This document shows, piece after piece, positions 32,926 through 40,052 of a stretch of 40,052 nt of DNA. Below the pieces are notes generated by a model. It saw only the letters and a list, made by a program, of their open reading frames with translations, ran no database searches and was not told where the DNA came from. Source of the DNA: CBDUQI01 sp965369325 (GTDB taxonomy: Bacteria > Pseudomonadota > Gammaproteobacteria > Steroidobacterales > JBCBZW01); assembly GCA_965369325.1 (NCBI GenBank), contig CBDUQI010000027.1, forward strand, positions 1 to 40,052, written 5' to 3'. Within the stretch, counting starts at the first letter, position 1. Each line of letters starts with the position of its first letter. The position numbers were made by a program, and so were the translations under genes.

Positions 32926-35588
32926 CGGGTGGCTCGCAACAGCGTCGGTAATATGAGCAGTGTGGTCACCAGGATCATCCCCAGTCCAATGGCCAACAGC
33001 AGTCCCATGCTGGCGGTGCCAGGGTGGGAGGAGGTGGCAAGGGTGCCGAAGCTGACCATCGTGGTCAATGCGCTCAGCACAATCGCGCGACTGGTGCTGG
33101 TGCGTAGCAGGCGCCCGTCAGGCGGTGGTGTATGGCGATGCCGGTGCAGCAGGTGAATGCCGTTGTCCACGCCCATCCCTAGCAGCAACGGCAGTGCGAT
33201 AATATTGGCGAAGTTAAACTGTAGCCCCATCAGGGTAAATACTGCTGAGGTAAATACGCCTGCAAGTAATACTGGCACCAGCGCCAGCAGACTGTCTGTG
33301 ACGCTGCGTAACAGCACAATCAATAGCAGGCCAACCACGATGACGGCGCTGATCAGCGCTTGGCGAAACGCGCCCAGGACGGCGTCGCCCGCCCTTAGTT
33401 GCACCACGGCCATGCCAGTGGCACCGGGGGCGCGTGTGTGCACCTGCTCGACGAATTGGGCCATCGTGGGCGAATCCACGAGCGCAGCGGCGGAGGAGGC
33501 TTCCACTCGCATGCGCCCGTCGCCTGTTAGCCAAACCGAGCGGAGGCTTTTGGGCAGAGTTTGCATGGTGATCGGCCCGGCTTGTAGCAGTTGGTTCAGG
33601 CGTTGCAGTTGCGCGGGCAGGGTGGCGGTGGCAGCTGTCTGGGCGGCATGCAGGCGTGAGTGCTGCATGTCGGCGGGCCGGCCCATGATGTGCTGAGCAA
33701 ATTCGTGGATTGCATCCAGGCAGCGTCGCGCGGCGCTGCCGGCCGCGCTCGGCTGGTCCGCCCCCAGTGTGCGCAGGCTTTGTTGCATCGAGGCCAATGT
33801 GCGCACGGATGGGGCGGGTGCGGGGCGCGGCGTTTGCGCAAGGTCGGGGCCCATAAGAAAGGCCAACTCTTCCACCATGCGCAGTTTCTCATCCTGTTGC
33901 GCGGGCACCAGATCGCCCAGCCATCGCGCGCTGTGAACGTTAGGTTGCTCGCTCAGTGCCTGCGCAGTCTCGGCCGCGAGTTGCGGGCTTACTAGCACGT
34001 TCAGGCGCAGCGGTGAGTGCTGCGGATCGGCCAGCAGCTCGTTGTAGGCGCGGACGGATTCGCTTTGGCTGTCGCGCAGACTCAGCGGATTGGGATCAAA
34101 CTGCACGCCGGGTGGGCGCAGCAATACCAGCACCGCTGCGGCCAGCGCCAGCAGCGTGGTGGCGTAAGTAAAGGTAGGATTACGTCGCGGGGCAGGCGCG
34201 CTGTTGTTATCGAGCTGTCTTGAGGCATGGGACGCTGTTGGGGTTGCCTGCACACCGGGGGACCTTGACGTCGCCGCATTGATTGGCGGCAAGACGTGAA
34301 TCAGAGCTGGCAGGAAGGTCAGCGTCATGAACAGGCTGATATACATGCCCACGCCGCTGATCAGTCCCAATTCGGCCACACCAGCGAACGCCGTCGGGAA
34401 GAAAGCCAAAAAGCCGATCGACGTGGTAATCGCGCACAGTACCAGTGAGGCGCCGGTGTCCTGCCCTGCCTGAGCCATTGCGCCTGTGTGATCCACCCCT
34501 TCGCGCACCAGCTCGCGATAACGCAGGCAAAGGTGAACGGCAAAGTCGACGCCAAGGCCGATATACAAGACCGCGAAGGCGATGGAAATAAGATTCAGCG
34601 CGCCAACGGCTACCGCCGCGAACGCAGCGGTGACGATCAGTCCGACGATCAGGCTGAGCAGCGTTGCCAATACCAGTTGCCAAGCACGCAAGCCGGCAAA
34701 CATCACCAACCCCACGAGTCCCAGCGATACGAGCCCTGCTATTTTGGCGCCGCTTGCGACACTGCGTAGCTCTTCGTGCTCAAGTGCGATGGCGCCGGTT
34801 AGGCGCAACCGCACACCGTGGGCGGCGTCAATCTGCAGGCTCTGTGCGGTGTGCCTGACGGTGTCGATCACCTGTGCGGCCGGGGCCAGCGACCCATAGT
34901 CCAGCAGCGGCTGCAACGCGATAATCCGGCGGCGTTGATCCGGCGCGCCGGCCCCATCGCCGCCCATCAGTTCCATCCAGGGCAGGCGGTAAAAACGCCC
35001 GTCGCGCGCCGCCTCAAAACTCATTGCCAACCCGGCGTACAACGGATCAAGGCCAAGTTCACGCGGCGTGCCAGTCTTATCCAACGCGTTCTGGCTGGCG
35101 GCCAGCGCTAGCAGATTCGCGATGCCGTGGAGACTGGGGTCGCGCGCGAGATGTCCAATGAACGGCTGAACCCGAGCGAGTTGATCGCCCAGGCGCTGCA
35201 ATTCTGCGGGGCTTTGGTACAGCAGGCCGTGGCGGGTAAAAAACGGATCGGTCTCCGGCGCCAGGATGGCCGCGAACTGGGGCTGTTCAGCCAGCGCTTG
35301 GGTCAGGCGGGCCTGTGCATCGTCAGCCAAATCGGCGGAATCAGCGTCCAACACCACGATAAGGCTGCGCCACAACAACGGGAATGCTTCACGAAACTCA
35401 ATGAAATCCTGGCGCCACTGCAAATCGGCCGAGATCATATCGGTGGTGTCAGTGTTCACGCCCAGGTGCTGGGCGGTATAGCTGGCCAGCGCGGCGCCGA
35501 GGAGTGCGAAGGCGATGAGTACTTTCCATGCATGGCGCTGCACGGTGCCAGTCCATGCGCGCAGGGCCGGGCCAAGATGACGGGTCAT
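32922..35588 (-). CDS. hpnN: Hopanoid RND-family transporter HpnN
   Basis: 888 residues of the MMPL/RND family, with two repeats, each a membrane helix, a large periplasmic loop and five or so further helices. The first repeat opens with WKVLIAFALLGAALASYTAQHLGVNTDTTDMI and contains FAVLYIGLGVDFAVHLCLRYRE; the second contains FANIIALPLLLGMGVDNGIHLLHRHR. The acidic GxxVD/MGVDNG positions match proton-relay sites in this family. HpnN moves hopanoids from inner to outer membrane. Both ends overlap neighbours by ATGA. An AP-rich cytoplasmic linker (about 455-475) joins the halves. Confidence 0.93.
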   Translation of the reverse strand: MTRHLGPALRAWTGTVQRHAWKVLIAFALLGAALASYTAQHLGVNTDTTDMISADLQWRQDFIEFREAFPLLWRSLIVVLDADSADLADDAQARLTQALAEQPQFAAILAPETDPFFTRHGLLYQSPAELQRLGDQLARVQPFIGHLARDPSLHGIANLLALAASQNALDKTGTPRELGLDPLYAGLAMSFEAARDGRFYRLPWMELMGGDGAGAPDQRRRIIALQPLLDYGSLAPAAQVIDTVRHTAQSLQIDAAHGVRLRLTGAIALEHEELRSVASGAKIAGLVSLGLVGLVMFAGLRAWQLVLATLLSLIVGLIVTAAFAAVAVGALNLISIAFAVLYIGLGVDFAVHLCLRYRELVREGVDHTGAMAQAGQDTGASLVLCAITTSIGFLAFFPTAFAGVAELGLISGVGMYISLFMTLTFLPALIHVLPPINAATSRSPGVQATPTASHASRQLDNNSAPAPRRNPTFTYATTLLALAAAVLVLLRPPGVQFDPNPLSLRDSQSESVRAYNELLADPQHSPLRLNVLVSPQLAAETAQALSEQPNVHSARWLGDLVPAQQDEKLRMVEELAFLMGPDLAQTPRPAPAPSVRTLASMQQSLRTLGADQPSAAGSAARRCLDAIHEFAQHIMGRPADMQHSRLHAAQTAATATLPAQLQRLNQLLQAGPITMQTLPKSLRSVWLTGDGRMRVEASSAAALVDSPTMAQFVEQVHTRAPGATGMAVVQLRAGDAVLGAFRQALISAVIVVGLLLIVLLRSVTDSLLALVPVLLAGVFTSAVFTLMGLQFNFANIIALPLLLGMGVDNGIHLLHRHRHTPPPDGRLLRTSTSRAIVLSALTTMVSFGTLATSSHPGTASMGLLLAIGLGMILVTTLLILPTLLRATR

Positions 35589-36388
35589 CTTCCGGCCTCC
35601 GTCGCCGCATATCGCTCGCTCAGGGTTCCGAGCGGGCTTTGGAGTCTGCGCATGCTCGCCAGTGCCAGCGCGCGTTGAGAGGCAAGCTGGCGCAGAGAAA
35701 ACAGGGTGCTGGGGTGGCGCAGTAGTAGGGCGACCAGGGCGCGTAGGCGCGTGCGACCGAAGGTGTCCGCGCAGGCAAGTACGCGCTGAGGTATCGACGT
35801 TCGGGCGTCGTCCAGCACAACACGCAGCGCGGCAAAGCCCAGGTGGCGGTCGGTCGCGATCCTATGCACGGCGGCGCTTTCCATATCAACTAGGGCAGCG
35901 CCGGTGACGCGATGGGCGTGCTGCTTTTGTTCTACGGTCCCGAGGACGTGAAGGGCGCTCAACAACCCCCCTGATTGAACAGCAACGGTGTGCTCGCGCA
36001 GTGCTTGGATCAAGCTTGTGTGTAAAGGTTGGGACAGGTCATGCTGCTGATCGTTTGTGTGCAAGGTGTCCGCCAGTACGAGGTCGCCACTGCGTAAGGT
36101 TCTGGCCAGGGCGCCTGCGTAGCCCACGGTAAGCAGCGCGCTGGCGCCAGCGTCTGCCAATCGCTGCGCGGCTTGCGCAGCCGCGGTGGCGCCGATACCG
36201 CAGGTGACATGCAGGCACTCCACCGGCGCTAAGTTGTTTCGTTGAGCGGAGGCAAAACTGTGCGTGCCTACTTGCGGCGGGTAGGCTGGGTGAAGGCCCA
36301 GCGCGCGGGCTTCATCGGCGAGCGCGATGACAATGCCCACACGGTGTGTTCCACCACCCGGCACTAGCGGCGGGTGCCCGCTGCCCAT
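35585..36388 (-). CDS. hpnG: Adenosylhopane nucleosidase HpnG
   Basis: 267 residues of the nucleoside phosphorylase/MTA-SAH nucleosidase fold. Visible elements are VGIVIALADEARALGL, CGIGATAAAQAAQRLADAGASALLTVGYAGAL, and ALVDMESAAVHRIA with the ribose-binding Met-Glu. HpnG removes adenine from adenosylhopane, the step after HpnH. The first 16 residues (MGSGHPPLVPGGGTHR) extend beyond the usual start; a GTG inside them could be used. It follows the squalene synthase gene by 4 bases and overlaps hpnN by 4. Confidence 0.9.
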   Translation of the reverse strand: MGSGHPPLVPGGGTHRVGIVIALADEARALGLHPAYPPQVGTHSFASAQRNNLAPVECLHVTCGIGATAAAQAAQRLADAGASALLTVGYAGALARTLRSGDLVLADTLHTNDQQHDLSQPLHTSLIQALREHTVAVQSGGLLSALHVLGTVEQKQHAHRVTGAALVDMESAAVHRIATDRHLGFAALRVVLDDARTSIPQRVLACADTFGRTRLRALVALLLRHPSTLFSLRQLASQRALALASMRRLQSPLGTLSERYAATEAGR

Positions 36389-36392
36389 CTGC

Positions 36393-37532
36393 TCAACCCG
36401 GCGTTGGCGCCTGAATGGGCGGCCCTTCAGGGGCCAACGGTAAGCCGCGGGCGGCGGATCGGAATAACATCCGCAGCAGCGAGTTGCTGCGCGCCGCGGC
36501 GCTGGTGATGAGGACGGTTCGGCGCACGGTGGCGCGCGACACTTTTACTTCCTGTCCGGCGGCGAACTCCGGATGCTCGTGCAGGTTTCGCAGGGACAAG
36601 ATGGCGAGCCCTACCGCCCACAGGCAGAACCGGCGTACGCCGGTTTCGGGACGAGGCAAATGCAGGGTGTACTCCAGTGCATTACTGAGGTGGCGATGGG
36701 CAATGCCAATAAGCTTGTTCATGCCATGATGGAAGCCCTCATGGCTCATGCCCGGGCGCATCTCCTGCAGGTTAAAGCCGAATTCGCTGAACACATCCTG
36801 CGGCAGCCAGCAGGTGTTGTTGCGGCGGTCTTCCCAAATGTCCTTAAGGATATTGGTCATTTGCAACCCTTGGCCGAATGAGACAGCCAACTGGCGCATT
36901 GAGTCACCGCGTTTAGCGATGTTGGCGGAGTGATCGCAAAACAGCTCGGTTAGCATCTCCCCGACCACCCCCGCGACGTAGTAGCAGTAGTCGTTCAGAT
37001 CGCCCAGGCGCGGCAGTCCGCCGATGCTACGGTCGCGCTGAAACCGGGGCATGCCCTGGCACATAATAGTGACGCAGCGGGTCAACGCGCAGCGCTGGGC
37101 CCGATTCATGCTCTGGGTAACTCGCACGACCCGATCGGTGTTTTGGACGAGTTCGATTTCGGCATCCAGTGTTTGCGGGGAAAGTAGGGGCGCGACCGCG
37201 GGTCCAAACTCGGTGCCGGGGCTACGGCCGCTGATCACGTCAACAAACTGCGCGTGAAAGTCACTTTTCTGCTTGGCAGTGAGCGCGGCGTCATCCTCAA
37301 TGGTGTCGGCGATCCGGCACAGCAGATAGGCATTGGTCACGGCCCGCTCTAGACCCGCGGGTAATTGCGGGATGGTGAGTGCGAAGGTGCGCGAGACACC
37401 GGGCAGAATCGACTTCTGGTAAGCGTCGTCTGTCAGCATCAAGGGCGGGTCGGCGCGAGTGGATAGCGGGGGCGCCAACAGCTCCGGCGTGTCCGAGGCA
37501 TCGGCGCCTTGGGATAGGTCACTACCCGACAT
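36393..37532 (-). CDS. Squalene synthase, SQS type (eukaryote/Methylococcus-like)
   Basis: 379 residues. Two aspartate-rich sites bind farnesyl diphosphate via magnesium: ADTIEDD (75-81) and LKDIWEDR (229-236). Also present are SRTFALTIPQLP (47-58), DYCYYVAGVVGEMLTELF and WAVGLAILSLRNLHEHPEFAAGQEVKVSR. The YCYYVAG motif and the late helix block resemble one-protein squalene synthases more than HpnC or HpnD. ATG at 37532 is chosen because AAGGAGGA lies 10 or so bases upstream; the longer reading from 37712 has no such site. First gene of the run, it feeds squalene to a cyclase not present in the window. Confidence 0.88.
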   Translation of the reverse strand: MSGSDLSQGADASDTPELLAPPLSTRADPPLMLTDDAYQKSILPGVSRTFALTIPQLPAGLERAVTNAYLLCRIADTIEDDAALTAKQKSDFHAQFVDVISGRSPGTEFGPAVAPLLSPQTLDAEIELVQNTDRVVRVTQSMNRAQRCALTRCVTIMCQGMPRFQRDRSIGGLPRLGDLNDYCYYVAGVVGEMLTELFCDHSANIAKRGDSMRQLAVSFGQGLQMTNILKDIWEDRRNNTCWLPQDVFSEFGFNLQEMRPGMSHEGFHHGMNKLIGIAHRHLSNALEYTLHLPRPETGVRRFCLWAVGLAILSLRNLHEHPEFAAGQEVKVSRATVRRTVLITSAAARSNSLLRMLFRSAARGLPLAPEGPPIQAPTPG

Positions 37533-37825
37533 TAATTCGCGTCCTCCTTGTTCTGCGGCGCAGGTGCGGCTGCGATGGCCGCTAAGCATCATTCGCGGCC
37601 AACTTGAACCAAGCGCGAAGGTAACATATCCCCGCCGCGCAGTGCTATTGCAGTGCTGCGGCAAACCAGTGTATCTGCAACCATAATTGTATTTGTTATG
37701 AATCGTTTGCAATCTTATGATAAATAAGAAATTATTAATACTCTAAGTAGAGACGAGGATGAAGGCTGCCGCCGCTATGCTGGGTGGGTTCGGGTGCACA
37801 GGCCATCCGGTATACTGCGCTCGCC
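37533..37825. promoter_or_regulatory. AT-rich divergent promoter region, squalene synthase / sulfotransferase
   Basis: 293 bases without a supported gene. The stretch 37680-37745 is far more AT-rich than its surroundings. On the minus strand a TACAAT (plus 37686-37691) lies 15 bases from TTGCAA and could drive the squalene/hopanoid/mevalonate run with a leader of about 145 bases. On the plus strand TATACT at 37811-37816 precedes the sulfotransferase gene. TTATGA occurs twice (near 37695 and 37715). Confidence 0.45.
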
Positions 37826-39058
37826 ATGAAACATCTCGGATCGCAGCAGCCGTGGCTAACGCGCACTATCAACTGGGCTGGCGCCTTTATGCGGCAGCCC
37901 GATTTCTCGCCTGACACGCTCATGGCGCGGGCGAGTGCTCGCACGGGGTTTAATGACTTCGGGCCGCCCGAGATGAGCCAGCCGCTCGCTCGTCTGACGG
38001 CGGCGATTGAGCGGGAGTCAAATCTGACGCCGGTCGGTGCGTTAGCCATTCATACTCATTTGGTAGATCTGCTCGAGACTCGCTTGCGGGTTCACGCGGC
38101 GTATTGCGCCAATCCGGCAATTCGCCGAGAACCGGTGGATCGGCCAATTTTCGTGCTGGGCCTGCCGCGCACGGGCACGACGTTGCTTCACAACTTGATT
38201 GCCCGTGATTGTTCGGTGCGGGTGCCTGCCACCTGGGAGGTGATGGATCCCTGCCCGTCCCCGGCGACAGATTCACCCGCCAACATCGAGCGGCGGATCC
38301 GGCGGGTGGCGCGGCGATTGGCCTGGGTCGATCGGCTGGCGCCCGATTTCAAACGCATCCATCCGGTGGGGGCTGAATTGCCGCAGGAGTGTATTGCCAT
38401 CACAGCGCACGCGTTTGAGAGTATTGAGTTTCACACCACCAACGATGTTGGCAGCTATCAGCGTTGGCTGGAGGGTACGGATCATCGGGGTGCCTACCAG
38501 TGGCATCGGTATCTGTTGCAGCACCTGCAGTACGGGCAGACGCCGCGGCGGTGGGTGCTCAAAGCACCCGGGCATCTTTACAGCCTGGAGGGGCTGTTCG
38601 CCCAGTACCCTGATGCACGAGTGGTGCAAACACATCGCGACCCACTTGAAGTGGTCGGCTCGATTGCCAGCCACGGCACCGTGCTTCGCGCGGCGTTCGC
38701 GCGGGGTGTCGACCCGCATCGTGTCGCGCGTGAATGGGCGGACAGTTGGGCGGGTGCACTTGATCGCAGCCTGGCCTTTCGCGACCAGCACCCGCAACTG
38801 GCGAAGCAGTTTACGGACCTGAATTACCGTGATCTGGTTTCAAACCCGTTACAGGCAGTCGGGCGCGTGTACGCGCATGGGCAGGTGGATTTGAGCCAAC
38901 CAGCTCGCTTGAGCATGAGCGCCTACCTGAGCGCGAATCCACAGAATAAGCATGGCAAACATACTTATACGTTGGCGCAGTATGGCCTGAACGCGGCGCA
39001 GATGCGCAAGCGTTTCGAGGCCTACGTCCAACGCTACGAGCTGGACATTTCAGCTTAA
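37826..39058 (+). CDS. Sulfotransferase family protein
   Basis: 410 residues from ATG 37826. The 5'-phosphosulfate loop FVLGLPRTGTTLLHN lies near residues 109-123 and the 3'-phosphate segment VVQTHRDPLEVVGSIAS near 270, both characteristic of PAPS-dependent sulfotransferases of the Sulfotransfer_3 type. RWVLKAPGHLYSLEGLFAQYPDA is a second family hallmark. No signal peptide or membrane helix is evident, so it is cytosolic. The acceptor is unknown. The start is uncertain: GTG 37784 and ATG 37889 are alternatives and none has a good ribosome site. It diverges from the squalene synthase gene, so a lipid acceptor can be imagined but not shown. Confidence 0.82.
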   Translation: MKHLGSQQPWLTRTINWAGAFMRQPDFSPDTLMARASARTGFNDFGPPEMSQPLARLTAAIERESNLTPVGALAIHTHLVDLLETRLRVHAAYCANPAIRREPVDRPIFVLGLPRTGTTLLHNLIARDCSVRVPATWEVMDPCPSPATDSPANIERRIRRVARRLAWVDRLAPDFKRIHPVGAELPQECIAITAHAFESIEFHTTNDVGSYQRWLEGTDHRGAYQWHRYLLQHLQYGQTPRRWVLKAPGHLYSLEGLFAQYPDARVVQTHRDPLEVVGSIASHGTVLRAAFARGVDPHRVAREWADSWAGALDRSLAFRDQHPQLAKQFTDLNYRDLVSNPLQAVGRVYAHGQVDLSQPARLSMSAYLSANPQNKHGKHTYTLAQYGLNAAQMRKRFEAYVQRYELDISA

Positions 39059-39125
39059 TCTGCGCTAGGCCATTGCTCTGGAGTATGGGCAGGGATTCCT
39101 CGCAGCACCCGCTTGATCCAGCCGG

Positions 39126-39156
39126 TATAATCGCCACGCCGCCCTATATGCGGCGT
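39126..39156 (+). promoter_or_regulatory. Putative -10 element and leader hairpin before glucan phosphorylase gene
   Basis: TATAAT at 39126-39131 is followed by a GC-rich discriminator and a perfect 7-bp hairpin, ACGCCGC-N7-GCGGCGT (39136-39156), which would sit at the very 5' end of the transcript. No good -35 is present at the proper distance. The hairpin could stabilise the message, or terminate transcription from the sulfotransferase gene. Confidence 0.4.
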
Positions 39157-39209
39157 TGCCCGTATCTTGGGCGTCCATCCATCCATGATTGATCTATCCG
39201 AGGAACTCG

Positions 39210-40052
39210 ATGCCAGGCACCAAGTTTGTACTTGAAGTACAACCACGGCTTCCCGCCGCGCTCATACGATTGCAGGATCTTGCCAGCGATTTGTACTACA
39301 GCTGGAACAAACCCGTTGTGGATCTGTTCAGTCGGCTAGACCGCCAGTTGTGGGAACGTACCGGGCACAGCCCGCGGGTGTTCCTGCGGCGAGTCAGCCA
39401 GCGCACGCTGGACGAGGCGGCGCTTGATCGCGTGTACATGCAGGAATTTAATCAGGCAGTGGCGGCCTACGATACTTATCTAAGTATTGATCGCAGTGCG
39501 GTGCCGCCTGAGGTGCTGGATCCGGCGACGGACCTGATCGCGTATTCCTGCTTTGAGTACGGTATTCATGAGAGTTTTCCGTTGTACTCCGGTGGCCTTG
39601 GCATTCTAGCGGGCGATCATTGCAAGGCAGCCAGTGATATGGGGGTGCCGTTCGTGGCCATCGGCATGCTCTACCGGCTGGGATTTTTCCGCCAGGAGAT
39701 CGATGGCCAGGGCGATCAGGTGGTGCGCCATCCGTTTACCCACTATGACGATGTGCCGATGAAGGTGGTGACCGATGCGCAAGGACAGGAGCTGCGCTTG
39801 ACCGTCGATTTGCCCGGGCGTGCCGTACAGGTACGTATCTGGCATGCCAAGTGCGGACATATCGCTTTGTATCTGCTGGACGCGGATGTTGAGCAAAACA
39901 GCGAGGCCGACCGGCGCATCTCCTATCAACTGTACGGCGGTGACAGCACCACACGCATACAGCAGGAGATGGTGCTTGGCGTCGGTGGGGTGCGGGCGAT
40001 GCGCGCGCTGGGTCTTACGCCCACGGTGTGGCACATCAACGAAGGCCATGCG
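39210..40052 (+). CDS. glgP: Alpha-glucan (glycogen/maltodextrin) phosphorylase, N-terminal part
   Basis: 281 codons are visible and the gene runs off the window edge. The N-terminus shows the DUF3417-type region (LQDLASDLYYSWNKPVVDLFSRLDRQLWE), followed by the GT35 core: FEYGIHESFPLYSGGLGILAGDHCKAASDMGVPFVAIGMLY and WHINEGHA at the edge. This places it in the shorter alpha-glucan phosphorylase subgroup with an N-terminal DUF3417. It should release glucose-1-phosphate from alpha-1,4-glucans using pyridoxal phosphate; the PLP lysine lies beyond the window. ATG at 39210 is preceded by AGGA at a good distance. Confidence 0.9.
   Translation, partial: MPGTKFVLEVQPRLPAALIRLQDLASDLYYSWNKPVVDLFSRLDRQLWERTGHSPRVFLRRVSQRTLDEAALDRVYMQEFNQAVAAYDTYLSIDRSAVPPEVLDPATDLIAYSCFEYGIHESFPLYSGGLGILAGDHCKAASDMGVPFVAIGMLYRLGFFRQEIDGQGDQVVRHPFTHYDDVPMKVVTDAQGQELRLTVDLPGRAVQVRIWHAKCGHIALYLLDADVEQNSEADRRISYQLYGGDSTTRIQQEMVLGVGGVRAMRALGLTPTVWHINEGHA

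Noticed and set aside
1..40052. CRISPR arrays, tRNA or rRNA genes, insertion sequences
   Set aside because: Read by eye on both strands, I found no regularly spaced direct repeats, no tRNA cloverleaf signatures, no rRNA sequence and no transposase or terminal repeats.

Overview
The window is a gene-dense, moderately GC-rich stretch of a Gram-negative chromosome. Evidence for a Gram-negative proteobacterium, most likely a gammaproteobacterium, includes a predicted outer-membrane beta-barrel protein, lipobox lipoproteins, an MlaC/HpnM-type periplasmic protein, CsrA, a GntR-prpBCD operon and an RND-type hopanoid transporter. I cannot assign a genus. I see no tRNA, rRNA, CRISPR array, insertion sequence or intact integrase.

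Layout: (1) 98-4677 holds a secreted metallopeptidase/beta-propeller/beta-barrel protein and a coupled secreted TPR protein. (2) 4674-9224 is a divergent aromatic meta-cleavage locus: a FAH-family hydrolase and a DapA-family aldolase on the minus strand, and an HpaE-like aldehyde dehydrogenase plus a two-subunit class III extradiol dioxygenase on the plus strand. (3) 9314-10153 encodes a lone secreted right-handed beta-helix protein. (4) 10473-14768 is the methylcitrate cycle operon (GntR regulator, prpB, prpC, prpD), with two TTGT..ACAA operator-like sites in its promoter, followed by ETF-ubiquinone oxidoreductase and csrA. (5) 17133-17619, minus strand, is a tight cassette of three tiny genes (51, 43 and 52 codons). 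Two encode C-terminal glycine-zipper helices, and two share an identical octapeptide GTPARPPT written with different codons. (6) 17908-22679 holds a TPR-bearing Hanks-type kinase, a DUF2914 protein with an integrase Arm-type DNA-binding domain at its N-terminus, and a small lipoprotein. (7) 22707-37532, minus strand, is a 12-gene run combining the lower mevalonate pathway with squalene and hopanoid genes: squalene synthase, hpnG, hpnN, hpnA, mvaD, phosphomevalonate kinase, an HMG-CoA reductase/mevalonate kinase fusion, idi, hpnH, hpnB, hpnM-like and a coupled lipoprotein hydrolase. (8) 37826 to the end holds a sulfotransferase and the start of an alpha-glucan phosphorylase.

How the genes work together: region 7 can in principle carry HMG-CoA through mevalonate to IPP/DMAPP, make squalene from farnesyl-PP, and then extend, trim and export hopanoids. 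HMG-CoA synthase, farnesyl-PP synthase and squalene-hopene cyclase are not in the window and must lie elsewhere. The prp operon handles propionyl-CoA, and ETF-QO passes electrons from acyl-CoA dehydrogenases to quinone. The best candidates for something undescribed are the three-microprotein cassette, the HMGR-MVK fusion within a mevalonate/hopanoid super-locus, the Arm-domain/DUF2914 membrane protein and the coupled lipoprotein hydrolase of the hopanoid run.
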